From positions 1-48,679 of the forward strand of contig CACWJS010000026.1 of the NCBI GenBank assembly GCA_902761275.1: DNA of 48,679 nucleotides, written 5' to 3'. The position numbers were made by a program, and so were the translations under genes. The first letter of the stretch is position 1, and each line of letters starts with the position of its first letter. The notes beneath the pieces were generated by a model that did not search any database, had not been told where the DNA came from, and worked only from the letters and a program-made list of their open reading frames with translations. This DNA comes from an uncultured bacterium (lineage in GTDB: Bacteria; Verrucomicrobiota; Kiritimatiellia; RFP12; UBA1067). Positions 1-7,787 of this stretch are shown piece by piece.

Positions 1-1998
1 GTGCGCGGGAAGGGGCTTCTCGTCTTCGACGATGTGCCGCGCCTCGTCGCGTCTCTTCCGGACGACGTTCGCCTCGCGCTTGAATACCGCCTCGACGCGA
101 AGATACGCGCGTGGGCTCTCGATGAATTCCAGGACACGAGCCGCGAGCAGTGGGCCGCGCTCTCGCCGCTCGTCGAAGAGGCGAAGGAGTCGGACGGCGA
201 GAAGTCGGTATTCATCGTCGGCGACAGGAAGCAGGCGATCTACGGGTGGCGCAACGGCGACGTCGGGATATTCAGCCGCGAGGCGGCGGACAGCAATGCC
301 TACGAAACGCGCAAGCTAAACGAGACCTACCGCTCGTCGCCCGCCGTCGTCGAGGCGGTGAATCGCGTCTTCGTGCGCGGGCGGCTGCGCGTCGAGTTCC
401 CCGGTTGGGATGCGGACGAGCATGTCTCGGCGAAGCCGACCATGCCAGGGTTCGTCCAGGCGGTCGTCGCAGCAAGTCCGAAGTTCGACGACTACTTGGA
501 GCCGGTGTTCAACGCGCTTGCCGCCGTCGATCCAGTGAAGCGGTCGATCGCCGCCGCAGTCCTCGTCAGGAGCAACGCGACGGGCGAGAAGATCGCCGCG
601 TACCTGAAACTCAAGGGAATGGGCGGCGTCGTGTGGGAAGGCGAAAGCGCGATTCTCGATACGCCCGCCTTGCAGGGCTTCATCGATCTCGTGAAGCTTG
701 CCGACCATCCTGGCTACCAGCAGGCATACAACCACTTCGCCACTACTCCCCTCGCGGCGGCGCTTTATCCTGACGGCGTTCCGCTCGCCGCCGAGGTGTC
801 GCAGTTCGCCGCGCAGTCGTTTACGGCGAAGGGGCTCGTGCGTACTTTCCGCGACTTGCGCGCGCGCCTTCCCGAAAATCCCGCCGAGGCGTGGAGCGAA
901 TTTACCGAAGCGCGTTTTACCGACATGCTGCGCGCGGCGGCCGAGTTCGAGCTTGGGCTCGAGCCGGGAACGCGTCTTTCCGACTTCGCGGCCTTCCTCG
1001 CGGCGAAGAAGAAGCGCAATCTCGCCGAGCCGGGCAAGATCAAGATAATGACGATTCACCGCTCCAAAGGGCTCGGCTTCGACTATGTCGTCCTTCCGCT
1101 CTACGAGCCTGACGCGCTGAACGCGTCGTCGGACGGTGCGCTTGTCGCGGACGACTGGGTTCTCCCTGATCCCGGAACGAAGGTGTCGAAGATTTTGCCG
1201 GGACTTTCGGATGCACGCGCGGCGCGGCAGGAGCGCGTCGAGGAAGAGTCGCTTTGCACCTACTATGTTGCGATGACGCGGGCGAAGAACGCGATGACGA
1301 TCGTATGCCGCCCGCCCGCGAAAAGCGGTTCGTCGATGTACATTTCCGATTTCGTGCGCGAGGCGTTGCCAGATACAGTTGGCGATCCCAAGTGGTACGA
1401 GAAGTTCGTCGCGAACCACAAGAAGATCCCTGGCGCGGCAGATGTGTCGCGTGAGTTCGCGCGCGGCAAGCGCGAGAGCGTTCGCCGCCGTCTCCCGTCG
1501 CTTGCGTTCCGCTCTGGCATGTCGGCGGGCGAGCTTTTCACCGACGGCTCCGCGCGTCAGGCGGCGCGGCAGAGGGGAACGGACGTCCATGCGCAGCTGG
1601 AGGCGATAGAGTGGATCGACCCTTCGGCGCCGAAGAGCGACCTTGAGCGGCAGATTCTCGCGAACGGCTGGACGGACGCGTTCGTGAAGGGCGACGGCGT
1701 TGCGGCGCTTTGGCGCGAGCGGAGCTACGAGCGACTTGTCGGCGCCGAGTGGGAGTCCGGCCAGTTCGACCGCGTTGTGTTCCGCGGCGAAGGTGCCGCG
1801 CGACGCGCGACCGTATACGACTTCAAGACGAACGCGATTCGCCGCGGCGAGACGAAGGAAGAGTTCGCGGCGAGAATGCGCGAGGCCTACGCAGGCCAGA
1901 TGTCGGCCTATCGCGCTGCCGTCGCCTCGCTCGCAGGTCTTCCGCTTGAGCGCGTCTCCACCGTTCTTCTCCTCGTTTCCACAGGTTCCGTGGCGTAG
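1..1998 (+). CDS. AddA-type UvrD-family helicase/nuclease (5' end outside window)
   Basis: The reading frame is open at base 1, so this is the C-terminal 665 residues of a longer protein. SF1 helicase motifs are visible: DEFQDTS (Walker B, near residue 42), GDRKQAIYGWR (motif III, near 74), IMTIHRSKGLGFDYVVLP (motif V, near 350) and YYVAMTRAK (motif VI, near 422). The last 150 residues hold a RecB-type PD-(D/E)XK nuclease: GTDVHAQLE, then YDFKTN with the catalytic Asp and Lys, then GQMSAYR. This order is that of AddA/RecB subunits that resect double-strand DNA ends for recombination. The Walker A motif is missing only because of the window edge. No AddB is visible. The helicase-nuclease call is firm; AddA versus another RecB-like family is less so. 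Confidence 0.85.
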   Translation: MRGKGLLVFDDVPRLVASLPDDVRLALEYRLDAKIRAWALDEFQDTSREQWAALSPLVEEAKESDGEKSVFIVGDRKQAIYGWRNGDVGIFSREAADSNAYETRKLNETYRSSPAVVEAVNRVFVRGRLRVEFPGWDADEHVSAKPTMPGFVQAVVAASPKFDDYLEPVFNALAAVDPVKRSIAAAVLVRSNATGEKIAAYLKLKGMGGVVWEGESAILDTPALQGFIDLVKLADHPGYQQAYNHFATTPLAAALYPDGVPLAAEVSQFAAQSFTAKGLVRTFRDLRARLPENPAEAWSEFTEARFTDMLRAAAEFELGLEPGTRLSDFAAFLAAKKKRNLAEPGKIKIMTIHRSKGLGFDYVVLPLYEPDALNASSDGALVADDWVLPDPGTKVSKILPGLSDARAARQERVEEESLCTYYVAMTRAKNAMTIVCRPPAKSGSSMYISDFVREALPDTVGDPKWYEKFVANHKKIPGAADVSREFARGKRESVRRRLPSLAFRSGMSAGELFTDGSARQAARQRGTDVHAQLEAIEWIDPSAPKSDLERQILANGWTDAFVKGDGVAALWRERSYERLVGAEWESGQFDRVVFRGEGAARRATVYDFKTNAIRRGETKEEFAARMREAYAGQMSAYRAAVASLAGLPLERVSTVLLLVSTGSVA

Positions 1999-2024
1999 CC
2001 CCCTTGCGCCAGCGGGGCGTTTTT
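1998..2024 (+). terminator. Possible weak intrinsic terminator after the AddA-type gene
   Basis: GCCCC (1998-2002) can pair with GGGGC (2014-2018) and is followed by GTTTTT. The stem is only 5 bp, and its loop contains the -35 of the next promoter, so termination and rpsB initiation signals overlap. The same bases may matter only as promoter. Confidence 0.35.
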
Positions 2025-2032
2025 GGTATACT
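2004..2032 (+). promoter_or_regulatory. rpsB-tsf promoter and 5' leader start
   Basis: TTGCGC (2004-2009), 17 bp, TATACT (2027-2032), the -10 being preceded by TGG (extended -10). Transcription would start near 2039, giving a leader of about 100 nt before rpsB. The leader has small inverted repeats (GGATG at 2059-2063 with CATCC at 2086-2090; GATTAATC at 2102-2109), which could form an S2-binding autoregulatory structure; that function is conjecture. The promoter closely resembles the one before the tRNA operon at 36738. Confidence 0.65.
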
Positions 2033-2138
2033 TACCGCCATCTTGTCCATGGTGGGCGGGATGAAGCGAATGAGTCGGGGTAGTCCATCCTCGGCCAAAG
2101 CGGATTAATCTGAACAAAGGATTCAAGGAGAAAACAAA

Positions 2139-3173
2139 ATGGAAATGCCTACGTCTGCCCTTACGGGCATCTCGCTCAAGGATATGTTTGATGCCGGTCT
2201 TCACTTCGGCCATCAGACGAAGCGTTGGAACCCGAAGATGAAAGGTTACATCTTCGACAAGCGCAACGGTATCCACATCATCGACCTCACGCAGTCCGTC
2301 GCTCTTCTCGACGAGGCCGCGCAGTTCCTCAAGGACACGGTTCTCGCCGGCAAGAAGATCCTCTTCGTCGCCACGAAGAAGCAGGTCTCCGAGCTCGTCA
2401 AGGGCGCGGCCGAGTCTGTCGAGCAGTTCTACATGACCGAGCGTTGGCTCGGCGGCACGCTCACGAACGCGAAGACTCTCCGTTCGTCCGTCCGCCGCAT
2501 GCGCCAGCTCCAGGCGACCGCGAAGGCCAACGGCGGCGAGCTCTCCGAGCACAAGCAGGAGGCCTCGATGCTCCGCCGCGAGCTCAACAAGCTCGAGAAG
2601 AACCTCACCGGCGTTGCGGAAATGGCCGAGCTCCCCGGCGCAGTCGTCGTCGTTGACGTCGTCCGCGAGGCGAACGCCGTCAAGGAAGCCGTCCGTCTCC
2701 ACATCCCCGTCGTCGCCATCGTCGACACAAACGCCGACCCCGAGCCGATCGACTACGTGATCCCGGGCAACGACGATTCCGTCAGGGGCGTCGAGCTCAT
2801 CCTCAATGGTCTCGTCAAGGTCATCAAGGGCGCCAACGACGAGTACGGCGCGAAGGCCGCCGAGGAGAACCGCAAGCGCGAGCAGGAGCGCAAGAGCCGC
2901 GACGAGGCCGAGAAGGCCGCCCGCGCCGAGCGCCGCGCCAAGGCCTCCACGCGCAAGCCCGCCGCCGGCGGTGCCGCCGCGAAGAAGTCTGGTGTCGCCG
3001 CGAGCGTCAAGGCAGCCGCCAGGGCCGCGAAGGAAGCCGCCGAGACCAAGGCGAAGGCCGATCTCGCCGCGAAGCGCAAGGCCAAGGTCGCCGAGGCCGA
3101 GGCCGCTGTCGCCGCCGCTGCCGAGGCGCCCAAGGCCGAGCCAGCCGCCGAGGAAGCTCCCAAGGCGGAGTGA
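2139..3173 (+). CDS. rpsB: 30S ribosomal protein S2
   Basis: S2 binds the 30S head-body junction and is needed for translation initiation. Hallmarks are GLHFGHQTKRWNPKMK near residue 28, IHIIDLTQS, ATKKQVSE, RWLGGTLTN and PVVAIVDTNADP near 190-202. The start is fixed by AAGGAG at 2125-2130, 8 nt upstream. The globular domain ends near residue 235. A further 110 residues, almost entirely Ala, Lys, Glu and Arg, form a basic extension that canonical bacterial S2 of about 240 residues lacks. It is followed by tsf, the classical rpsB-tsf order. Confidence 0.97.
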   Translation: MEMPTSALTGISLKDMFDAGLHFGHQTKRWNPKMKGYIFDKRNGIHIIDLTQSVALLDEAAQFLKDTVLAGKKILFVATKKQVSELVKGAAESVEQFYMTERWLGGTLTNAKTLRSSVRRMRQLQATAKANGGELSEHKQEASMLRRELNKLEKNLTGVAEMAELPGAVVVVDVVREANAVKEAVRLHIPVVAIVDTNADPEPIDYVIPGNDDSVRGVELILNGLVKVIKGANDEYGAKAAEENRKREQERKSRDEAEKAARAERRAKASTRKPAAGGAAAKKSGVAASVKAAARAAKEAAETKAKADLAAKRKAKVAEAEAAVAAAAEAPKAEPAAEEAPKAE

Positions 3174-3186
3174 CATTGCAACGGAC

Positions 3187-3206
3187 GGGGAAACCTCGGT
3201 TTCCCC
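3187..3206 (+). repeat. Perfect hairpin between rpsB and tsf
   Basis: GGGGAAACC (3187-3195) and GGTTTCCCC (3198-3206) are perfect complements with a 2-nt centre, so the physical hairpin is about 8 bp with a 4-nt loop. There is no T-run, so it is not a simple terminator. The flanks AACGGAC (before) and GAACCCC (after) match the flanks of the palindromic elements inside argS and the radical SAM gene. It may attenuate or process the rpsB-tsf message. Confidence 0.75.
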
Positions 3207-3241
3207 GAACCCCATCAACAAGGAATGAAAGGTTTTTGAAA

Positions 3242-4075
3242 ATGGCTATCACTATTCAGCAGATCAAGGAACTCCGCGAGGCGACCGCCGCCGGAATGGG
3301 CGCCTGCAAGGAAGCCCTCACCGCCACTAACGGCAATATGGAAGAGGCCGTCAAGTACCTCCGCGAGAAGGGTCTCGCCGTCGCCGCCAAGCGCGTCGAC
3401 AAGGAGTCCAAGCAGGGCATCGTCGCCCTCGCGGTTGCCGCCGACAAGAAGTCGATGGCGCTCGCCGAGGTCAACTGCGAGACTGACTTCGTCGCCAAGA
3501 CCGAGGCGTTCATCAAGTTCGTCGACGACGCGGCCAAGGTCGCGCTCGAGGGCAAGGACATCGAACAGACGCTCAACGACGACTACAAGATGCTTCTCAC
3601 CAAGACTGGCGAGAACGTCAAGATCCGTCGCAGCGAGCGCTACACGCTCGAGGGCGCCGGCTGCCTCAGCGGCTACATCCACATGGGCGGCAAGATCGGC
3701 GTTCTCGTCGAACTCGCGTGCGACAAGCCCTGCGAGAAGCTCGACGAGGCGGCGCACATGGTGTGCCTCCAGGTCGCCGCCAACGCGCCCAAGTACGTGA
3801 ATCCCGCGGACGTTCCGCAGGCCGAGATCGACGCCGAGATCGAGATCAAGCTCAACGCGCTCAAGGAGCAGAAGGGCAAGCTCCCGCCCGAGCAGGCTCT
3901 CGTCGGCATCAAGAAGGGTATGGCTTCCAAGTTCTGCACGCAGATTTGCCTCGTCAAGCAGGACTACGTCGCGGATGGTGAGCAGACCGTCGAGCAGTAC
4001 CTCGCGTCCGTCGCGAAGGAAGTCGGCGCGCCCATCACGGTGAAGCGCTTCGCGCGCCTCCAGCTCGGCGCCTAA
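3242..4075 (+). CDS. tsf: Elongation factor Ts
   Basis: EF-Ts is the guanine nucleotide exchange factor for EF-Tu. The start at 3242 gives the canonical N-terminus MAITIQQIKELREATAAGMG with an AAAGG ribosome binding site about 9 nt upstream; the frame is open further upstream to 3170, but that part is not conserved. The 277-residue protein shows the UBA-like domain (residues 1-50, with MGACKEAL), CETDFVAKTEAF in the core, and the duplicated core domain with the conserved motif HMVCLQVAA. It lies 68 nt after rpsB with a hairpin between them. Confidence 0.97.
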   Translation: MAITIQQIKELREATAAGMGACKEALTATNGNMEEAVKYLREKGLAVAAKRVDKESKQGIVALAVAADKKSMALAEVNCETDFVAKTEAFIKFVDDAAKVALEGKDIEQTLNDDYKMLLTKTGENVKIRRSERYTLEGAGCLSGYIHMGGKIGVLVELACDKPCEKLDEAAHMVCLQVAANAPKYVNPADVPQAEIDAEIEIKLNALKEQKGKLPPEQALVGIKKGMASKFCTQICLVKQDYVADGEQTVEQYLASVAKEVGAPITVKRFARLQLGA

Positions 4076-4083
4076 TTCCGCGC

Positions 4084-5343
4084 ATGGCGGTGCTTATCGC
4101 ATTGCCGGCACTGTTTCTGCTCTCGGCGTTCTTTTCCGGGGCGGAGACAGTGCTCTTCTCTTTAACGGGGGCTCAGCGCGAGCGCATCCGCGCGAAGAGT
4201 GCTGCCGCTGATGCCCTCATCACCAAGAGCCTTGCCGACAAGGCAGTTCTTTTTTCGACCCTGCTTGTCGGCAACACTCTCGTAAACTTCGCGATTTCGA
4301 CGCTCGGCTTCCTTGCCTTCCGCGCCTACGTTCCCGGTGGGAGCTGGCTCGCCGTTCCGTCGATGACGATTCTTTTGCTCGTCTTCGGCGAGATTACGCC
4401 GAAGCGCCTCGCCCTCAGGTATGCCGAGCAGCTTGCGCCGCCTTGCGTGCGGCTTCTCAGGTTCTGGCGCTTCGTCCTGCGGCCTTTCAACAACGTCCTG
4501 CGGCTTTCCTCCAAGGCGTTTGCGCCTGCGCTCGAGCGCGAGAGGCGGGCGCTCTCCGATGAAGAACTTATGACGGTTCTCGAGTCTGCGGCGGAAAAGG
4601 ACGAGTCGCTTGCCGAGGACGTAGAGATGATAGAGGGCGTCTTGCGGCTTTCCGAGATCCACGCAAACGACGAGATGACACCGCGCGTCGACATCGAAGG
4701 TCTCGACCTCGATCTTCCAGAAGACGCCCAATCTGCCGCGCTTGCGAACGCGAAGCACCATTTTCTTCCCGTCTTCCGCCGCACGCCCGACGCGATAGAG
4801 GCCGTTCTCGACGTCCGCTCCGGAAAGAGGGAAGAGCCGATTTTCGTTCCAGAGAACATCACGCTCGACGACCTATTCGTCATCTTTGCGAGGAGCGGCA
4901 AACGTCTCGCCGTAGTTCTCGACGAATACGGCGGAACGGCCGGCATCATCGCCTTCAACGACGTCCTCGAGCTTATCATGGGCCCGAAGGTCTTCGGCGG
5001 CAACGCTGGCGACGAGCCGGCGATAGTGAAGAAAGGCGAGAACGTCTGGGAGATCGACGCTCGCGCGAGTCTCGAGGAGGTGAACCGCGAACTCGATCTC
5101 GAGCTCGAGGCCGAAGATGCCGACCGACTCTCGGGCTGGGTCACTTTCCACGCCGAGAGGATTCCGCATGTCGGGCAGGAGATCGAGGCCGACGGATGCC
5201 GCGCGACCGTCCTCAAGCGTCGCGGCCGCCGCGTCACGCTCGTCAAGTTCGAGGTGCTTTCTCGCCCGACTACGACATCCGACGAGGAGCTGATAGAGGA
5301 AACCGACGCAGCGGTAGAACGGACGGAGGAGGACGACGCATGA
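4084..5343 (+). CDS. CNNM/DUF21-CBS-CorC_HlyC membrane protein (HlyC/CorC family)
   Basis: The protein has 419 residues. Residues 1-175 are a DUF21 (CNNM) membrane domain with the motif FFSGAETVLFSLT and the signature FGEITPKRLALRYAE. A CBS pair follows (about 195-310, with MTPRVDIEGLDLD and VVLDEYGGTAGIIAF near 280), then a CorC_HlyC-type C-terminal domain (about 325-400). Family members are linked to Mg2+/Co2+ efflux or homeostasis, not haemolysis. It starts 8 nt after tsf with no clear ribosome binding site, suggesting translational coupling, and overlaps the next gene by ATGA. Confidence 0.88.
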   Translation: MAVLIALPALFLLSAFFSGAETVLFSLTGAQRERIRAKSAAADALITKSLADKAVLFSTLLVGNTLVNFAISTLGFLAFRAYVPGGSWLAVPSMTILLLVFGEITPKRLALRYAEQLAPPCVRLLRFWRFVLRPFNNVLRLSSKAFAPALERERRALSDEELMTVLESAAEKDESLAEDVEMIEGVLRLSEIHANDEMTPRVDIEGLDLDLPEDAQSAALANAKHHFLPVFRRTPDAIEAVLDVRSGKREEPIFVPENITLDDLFVIFARSGKRLAVVLDEYGGTAGIIAFNDVLELIMGPKVFGGNAGDEPAIVKKGENVWEIDARASLEEVNRELDLELEAEDADRLSGWVTFHAERIPHVGQEIEADGCRATVLKRRGRRVTLVKFEVLSRPTTTSDEELIEETDAAVERTEEDDA

Positions 5344-5984
5344 CGGTGTTCCTTCTCTTCCTCGCGGCGATCGCCGCGCTCCTTCTCGCCGCGTTCTGCG
5401 CCGGCGCGGAGACTGGCTTCCTCTCCGTGAGCCGCGAGCGAATCCTTCACCTCTCCCGCGCGGGCGGGCGCAAGGCGAAGCTCGTCCATGCCGCGCTTTC
5501 CGACATGTCGCGAACCTTGACGACGCTTCTCATCGGCAACAACCTCGCCGGCGTCGTGTTCTCGTCGGCTTCCGCCGCGCTTGCGATCGAGCTTATGGGC
5601 GGCTCGCGCTTCGGCCGCGCCGCCTGGAGTTTCGTCTCGGCGCTTGTTGTCCTCTATGTCTCCGAGTTCCTTCCAAAGATGCTCTGCGCCGCGCGGCCGC
5701 TCCACTACTGCCTCGGGATGGCGCGCCAGTATCGCGTGCTCGCGGCTATCCTGAAGCCCGTCGTCATGCTGCTCCTTGCCGTCACAAACCTTTTTGTCCC
5801 GCGCAAGGACCCGAAGTACAGCGTCACGGCGAAGGACCTGATGCGGATACTCCGCGACCGCAAGGACGGAGTCTGCATCTCCGACTTCGAGAGCGCGCTT
5901 ATCGGCCGCATCCTCGTCTGCCGCGCAAAGGGCCGCTTCATCACGTCCGAGGAGCTCGTCGACGCAGTCCGCGATGTGGACTGA
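5340..5984 (+). CDS. Short DUF21 (CNNM) membrane protein without CBS domains
   Basis: The ATG at 5340 overlaps the TGA of the preceding paralogue. The frame is open upstream, but this start gives a natural hydrophobic N-terminus (MTVFLLFLAAIAALLLAAF). The 214 residues contain the DUF21 motif FCAGAETGFLSVSRERI and the counterpart of the second motif, SEFLPKMLCAARPLHY. The sequence stops about where CBS domains would begin, leaving a short tail with FITSEELVDAVRDVD. It may form a heterodimer with its larger neighbour, since CNNM domains dimerise; that is inference. Confidence 0.75.
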   Translation: MTVFLLFLAAIAALLLAAFCAGAETGFLSVSRERILHLSRAGGRKAKLVHAALSDMSRTLTTLLIGNNLAGVVFSSASAALAIELMGGSRFGRAAWSFVSALVVLYVSEFLPKMLCAARPLHYCLGMARQYRVLAAILKPVVMLLLAVTNLFVPRKDPKYSVTAKDLMRILRDRKDGVCISDFESALIGRILVCRAKGRFITSEELVDAVRDVD

Positions 5985-5998
5985 AACGCAAGCGATTA

Positions 5999-6007
5999 TG
6001 GTATAAT
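5999..6007 (+). promoter_or_regulatory. Extended -10 promoter of proB (leaderless type)
   Basis: TGGTATAAT ends 8 nt before the proB ATG with no ribosome binding site in the gap. The expected transcription start coincides with the start codon. No good -35 is visible. Confidence 0.65.
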
Positions 6008-6015
6008 ATCTGCTT

Positions 6016-6774
6016 ATGAGAATCGTAGTGAAAGTTGGCACGCATGCGATCGCGAACAAGGCCGGGAAGCCAGACCACGCGGCGCTTAAGCGTCTTGTCG
6101 CGCAGTTGAGTTCCTTAAGGAAGTCTGGGCATGAAGTGTTCTTCGTCTCGTCGGGCGCAGTCGCCGCAGGCGTCGAGGCGCTTGGGCTCAAGTCGCGACC
6201 GGCTGACGTGAACGACGTCCAGATGTGCGCGGCCGTCGGGCAGGCGCGGTTCATCTACGAGTACGAGCGGCTTTTCGCCGGCCACGGCGTGAAGATCGGC
6301 CAGGTGCTTCTCACCCATTTCGATTTCGAGGACCACCACCGCGCGCAGAACGTTAGGAAGTCTCTCGACCACCTCGTGCGCTCGGGGATCGTTCCGATCA
6401 TAAACGAGAACGACGTCGTTGCGGACGAGGAGCTCAAGGGAAAGACCTTCGGCGACAACGACTGGCTGTCGTTCCTTATCGCGCGGCTCGTCAAGGCCGA
6501 TGTGCTTGTTCTACTCACGACCGTCGACGGTCTTCTCGACGCCCAGGGCAAGAAGATCCCGCGAGTCGATAGCTTCCGCAATATCGCGCGGCTTGTGCGC
6601 GCCGGCGAGAAGGGCTCGCTTTCCAAGGGCGGCATGGACTCGAAGCTAAAGGCGGTCAAAGCCGCTGTCGCATCGGGCATAGACACCTACATCGCGAACG
6701 GGCGTAAGAGCGTACTCGCGCCGCTTCTCGCTGGGAAGCCCGTCGGGACTTTCTTCCCCGGCTCGGCTCTGTAA
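6016..6774 (+). CDS. proB: Glutamate 5-kinase (no PUA domain)
   Basis: ProB phosphorylates L-glutamate to gamma-glutamyl phosphate, the first step of proline synthesis. It is an amino acid kinase fold protein: VVKVGTHAI at the N-terminus, SSGAVAAGVEALG near residue 46, QVLLTHFDFEDHHRAQN near 95, PIINENDVVADEE near 127, FGDNDWLSFLIARLV near 145 and the GSLSKGGMDSKLKAVKAA loop near 200. At 252 residues it ends after the kinase domain, so the C-terminal PUA domain of E. coli ProB is absent, as in many short ProBs. No proA is in the window; folB and a HAD gene follow in the same orientation. Confidence 0.93.
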   Translation: MRIVVKVGTHAIANKAGKPDHAALKRLVAQLSSLRKSGHEVFFVSSGAVAAGVEALGLKSRPADVNDVQMCAAVGQARFIYEYERLFAGHGVKIGQVLLTHFDFEDHHRAQNVRKSLDHLVRSGIVPIINENDVVADEELKGKTFGDNDWLSFLIARLVKADVLVLLTTVDGLLDAQGKKIPRVDSFRNIARLVRAGEKGSLSKGGMDSKLKAVKAAVASGIDTYIANGRKSVLAPLLAGKPVGTFFPGSAL

Positions 6775-6793
6775 TCCGCTTCGAGGTGCCTAA

Positions 6794-7126
6794 ATGACGC
6801 TCAGGCTCAACGGAATAGACGTCGACTGCGTGATCGGGGATCGCCCCGACGAGCGCACACGGCTTCAGACGCTGCGCGTCGACGTAGAGCTTGATATTAC
6901 AGACGACGCGGCAGAGACCGATTCGCTCGCCGATACCGTGGACTATGCGGCGCTGACTGAGAGGATTCGCACCGCGCTTGCGTCTGCGAAGTGCCGCATG
7001 ATCGAGCGCGCGGCGAAGATTGTGAAGGACATCTGCCTTTCCGACGCGAAGGTGCGCGCGGCGAAGGTTTCTGTCACGAAGTCCGGCGCGGTGCCGCATC
7101 TCGAGTCGGCTCAGGCGGTCTTGTGA
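6794..7126 (+). CDS. folB: Dihydroneopterin aldolase
   Basis: FolB cleaves 7,8-dihydroneopterin to 6-hydroxymethyl-dihydropterin and glycolaldehyde in folate synthesis. The 110-residue length is typical. The diagnostic CVIGDRPDERTRLQTLRVDV (near residue 12) contains the conserved Glu and Gln, followed by TVDYAALTERI and the C-terminal strand VSVTKSGAVP carrying the catalytic Lys. A weak GAGG lies just upstream. It sits 19 nt after proB and 19 nt before the HAD gene, so the three are probably one transcript. Confidence 0.88.
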   Translation: MTLRLNGIDVDCVIGDRPDERTRLQTLRVDVELDITDDAAETDSLADTVDYAALTERIRTALASAKCRMIERAAKIVKDICLSDAKVRAAKVSVTKSGAVPHLESAQAVL

Positions 7127-7145
7127 ACTTGGCGGGAGGACGGCG

Positions 7146-7769
7146 ATGAAGATAAGTGCGGTGGTTTTTGACTTTGGCGGCGTGATGACGACTTCTACGA
7201 TGCCGCAGCGCGTGATCGCGCTGGCAAAGGAGAAGGGCATCGACTGGAACGTGTTTGTCGACGGGTTCAACGCGCACCGCCTCGACTACGACGCAGGGCA
7301 CATCACGCTTGGCGAGATGTATGCTCTTATCTGGGGCGATGCGGGGCTATCCGTCTCGGACGAGACGACTGCCGCGTTCATGAAGGCGGACGACGAAAGC
7401 TGGTGCTACCGCAACGAGAGGACGCTAGAGTGGATGAAGGCGCTTAAGGGCCGCGGTTTCAAGATCGGCATCCTCACGAACATGGCTCCCAAGTTCGCTC
7501 GCGAGCATTTCAGGTCGCGCTTCGCCGACTTCATCGCGCTTGCCGACGCGATGGTGATCTCGGGCGACGAGGGGATCGTGAAGCCGCAGAGGGAGATCTA
7601 CGATCTTCTTCGCTCGCGCATCAACCTTCCCGCCGAGGAGCTTTGCTTCATCGACGACGTCGAGAAGAATGTCAACGGCTCTCGCGCTGCCGGCTGGAAC
7701 GCCATCCGCTTCGTCACGAACGACCAGGTCGAGGCAGACTTCGAGAAGTTCATCCTCGAATCCAATTGA
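7146..7769 (+). CDS. HAD superfamily hydrolase (subfamily IA, YihX-like)
   Basis: The 207-residue protein has all four HAD motifs: motif I FDFGGVMTT (nucleophile Asp; the usual second Asp is Gly, as in YihX-like and epoxide-hydrolase-linked members), motif II GILTNMAP, motif III KPQREIYD (Lys) and motif IV CFIDDVEKNVNGSRAAGW. A helical cap lies between motifs I and II. It is probably a small-molecule phosphatase; the substrate cannot be inferred. The ribosome binding site GGGAGGA is at 7134-7140. It is convergent with the AraC-type gene. Confidence 0.8.
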   Translation: MKISAVVFDFGGVMTTSTMPQRVIALAKEKGIDWNVFVDGFNAHRLDYDAGHITLGEMYALIWGDAGLSVSDETTAAFMKADDESWCYRNERTLEWMKALKGRGFKIGILTNMAPKFAREHFRSRFADFIALADAMVISGDEGIVKPQREIYDLLRSRINLPAEELCFIDDVEKNVNGSRAAGWNAIRFVTNDQVEADFEKFILESN

Positions 7770-7787
7770 CCACAGCACACAAGGAGT

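Noticed and set aside
1908-3221. Long minus-strand frame of 437 codons
   Set aside because: Antisense to rpsB; the Gly/Leu runs mirror the Ala/Lys-rich S2 tail.
4326-6254. Long minus-strand frame of 642 codons
   Set aside because: It is the shadow of two clear DUF21 genes on the plus strand and reads as low-complexity Arg/Ser sequence; high GC keeps such frames open.
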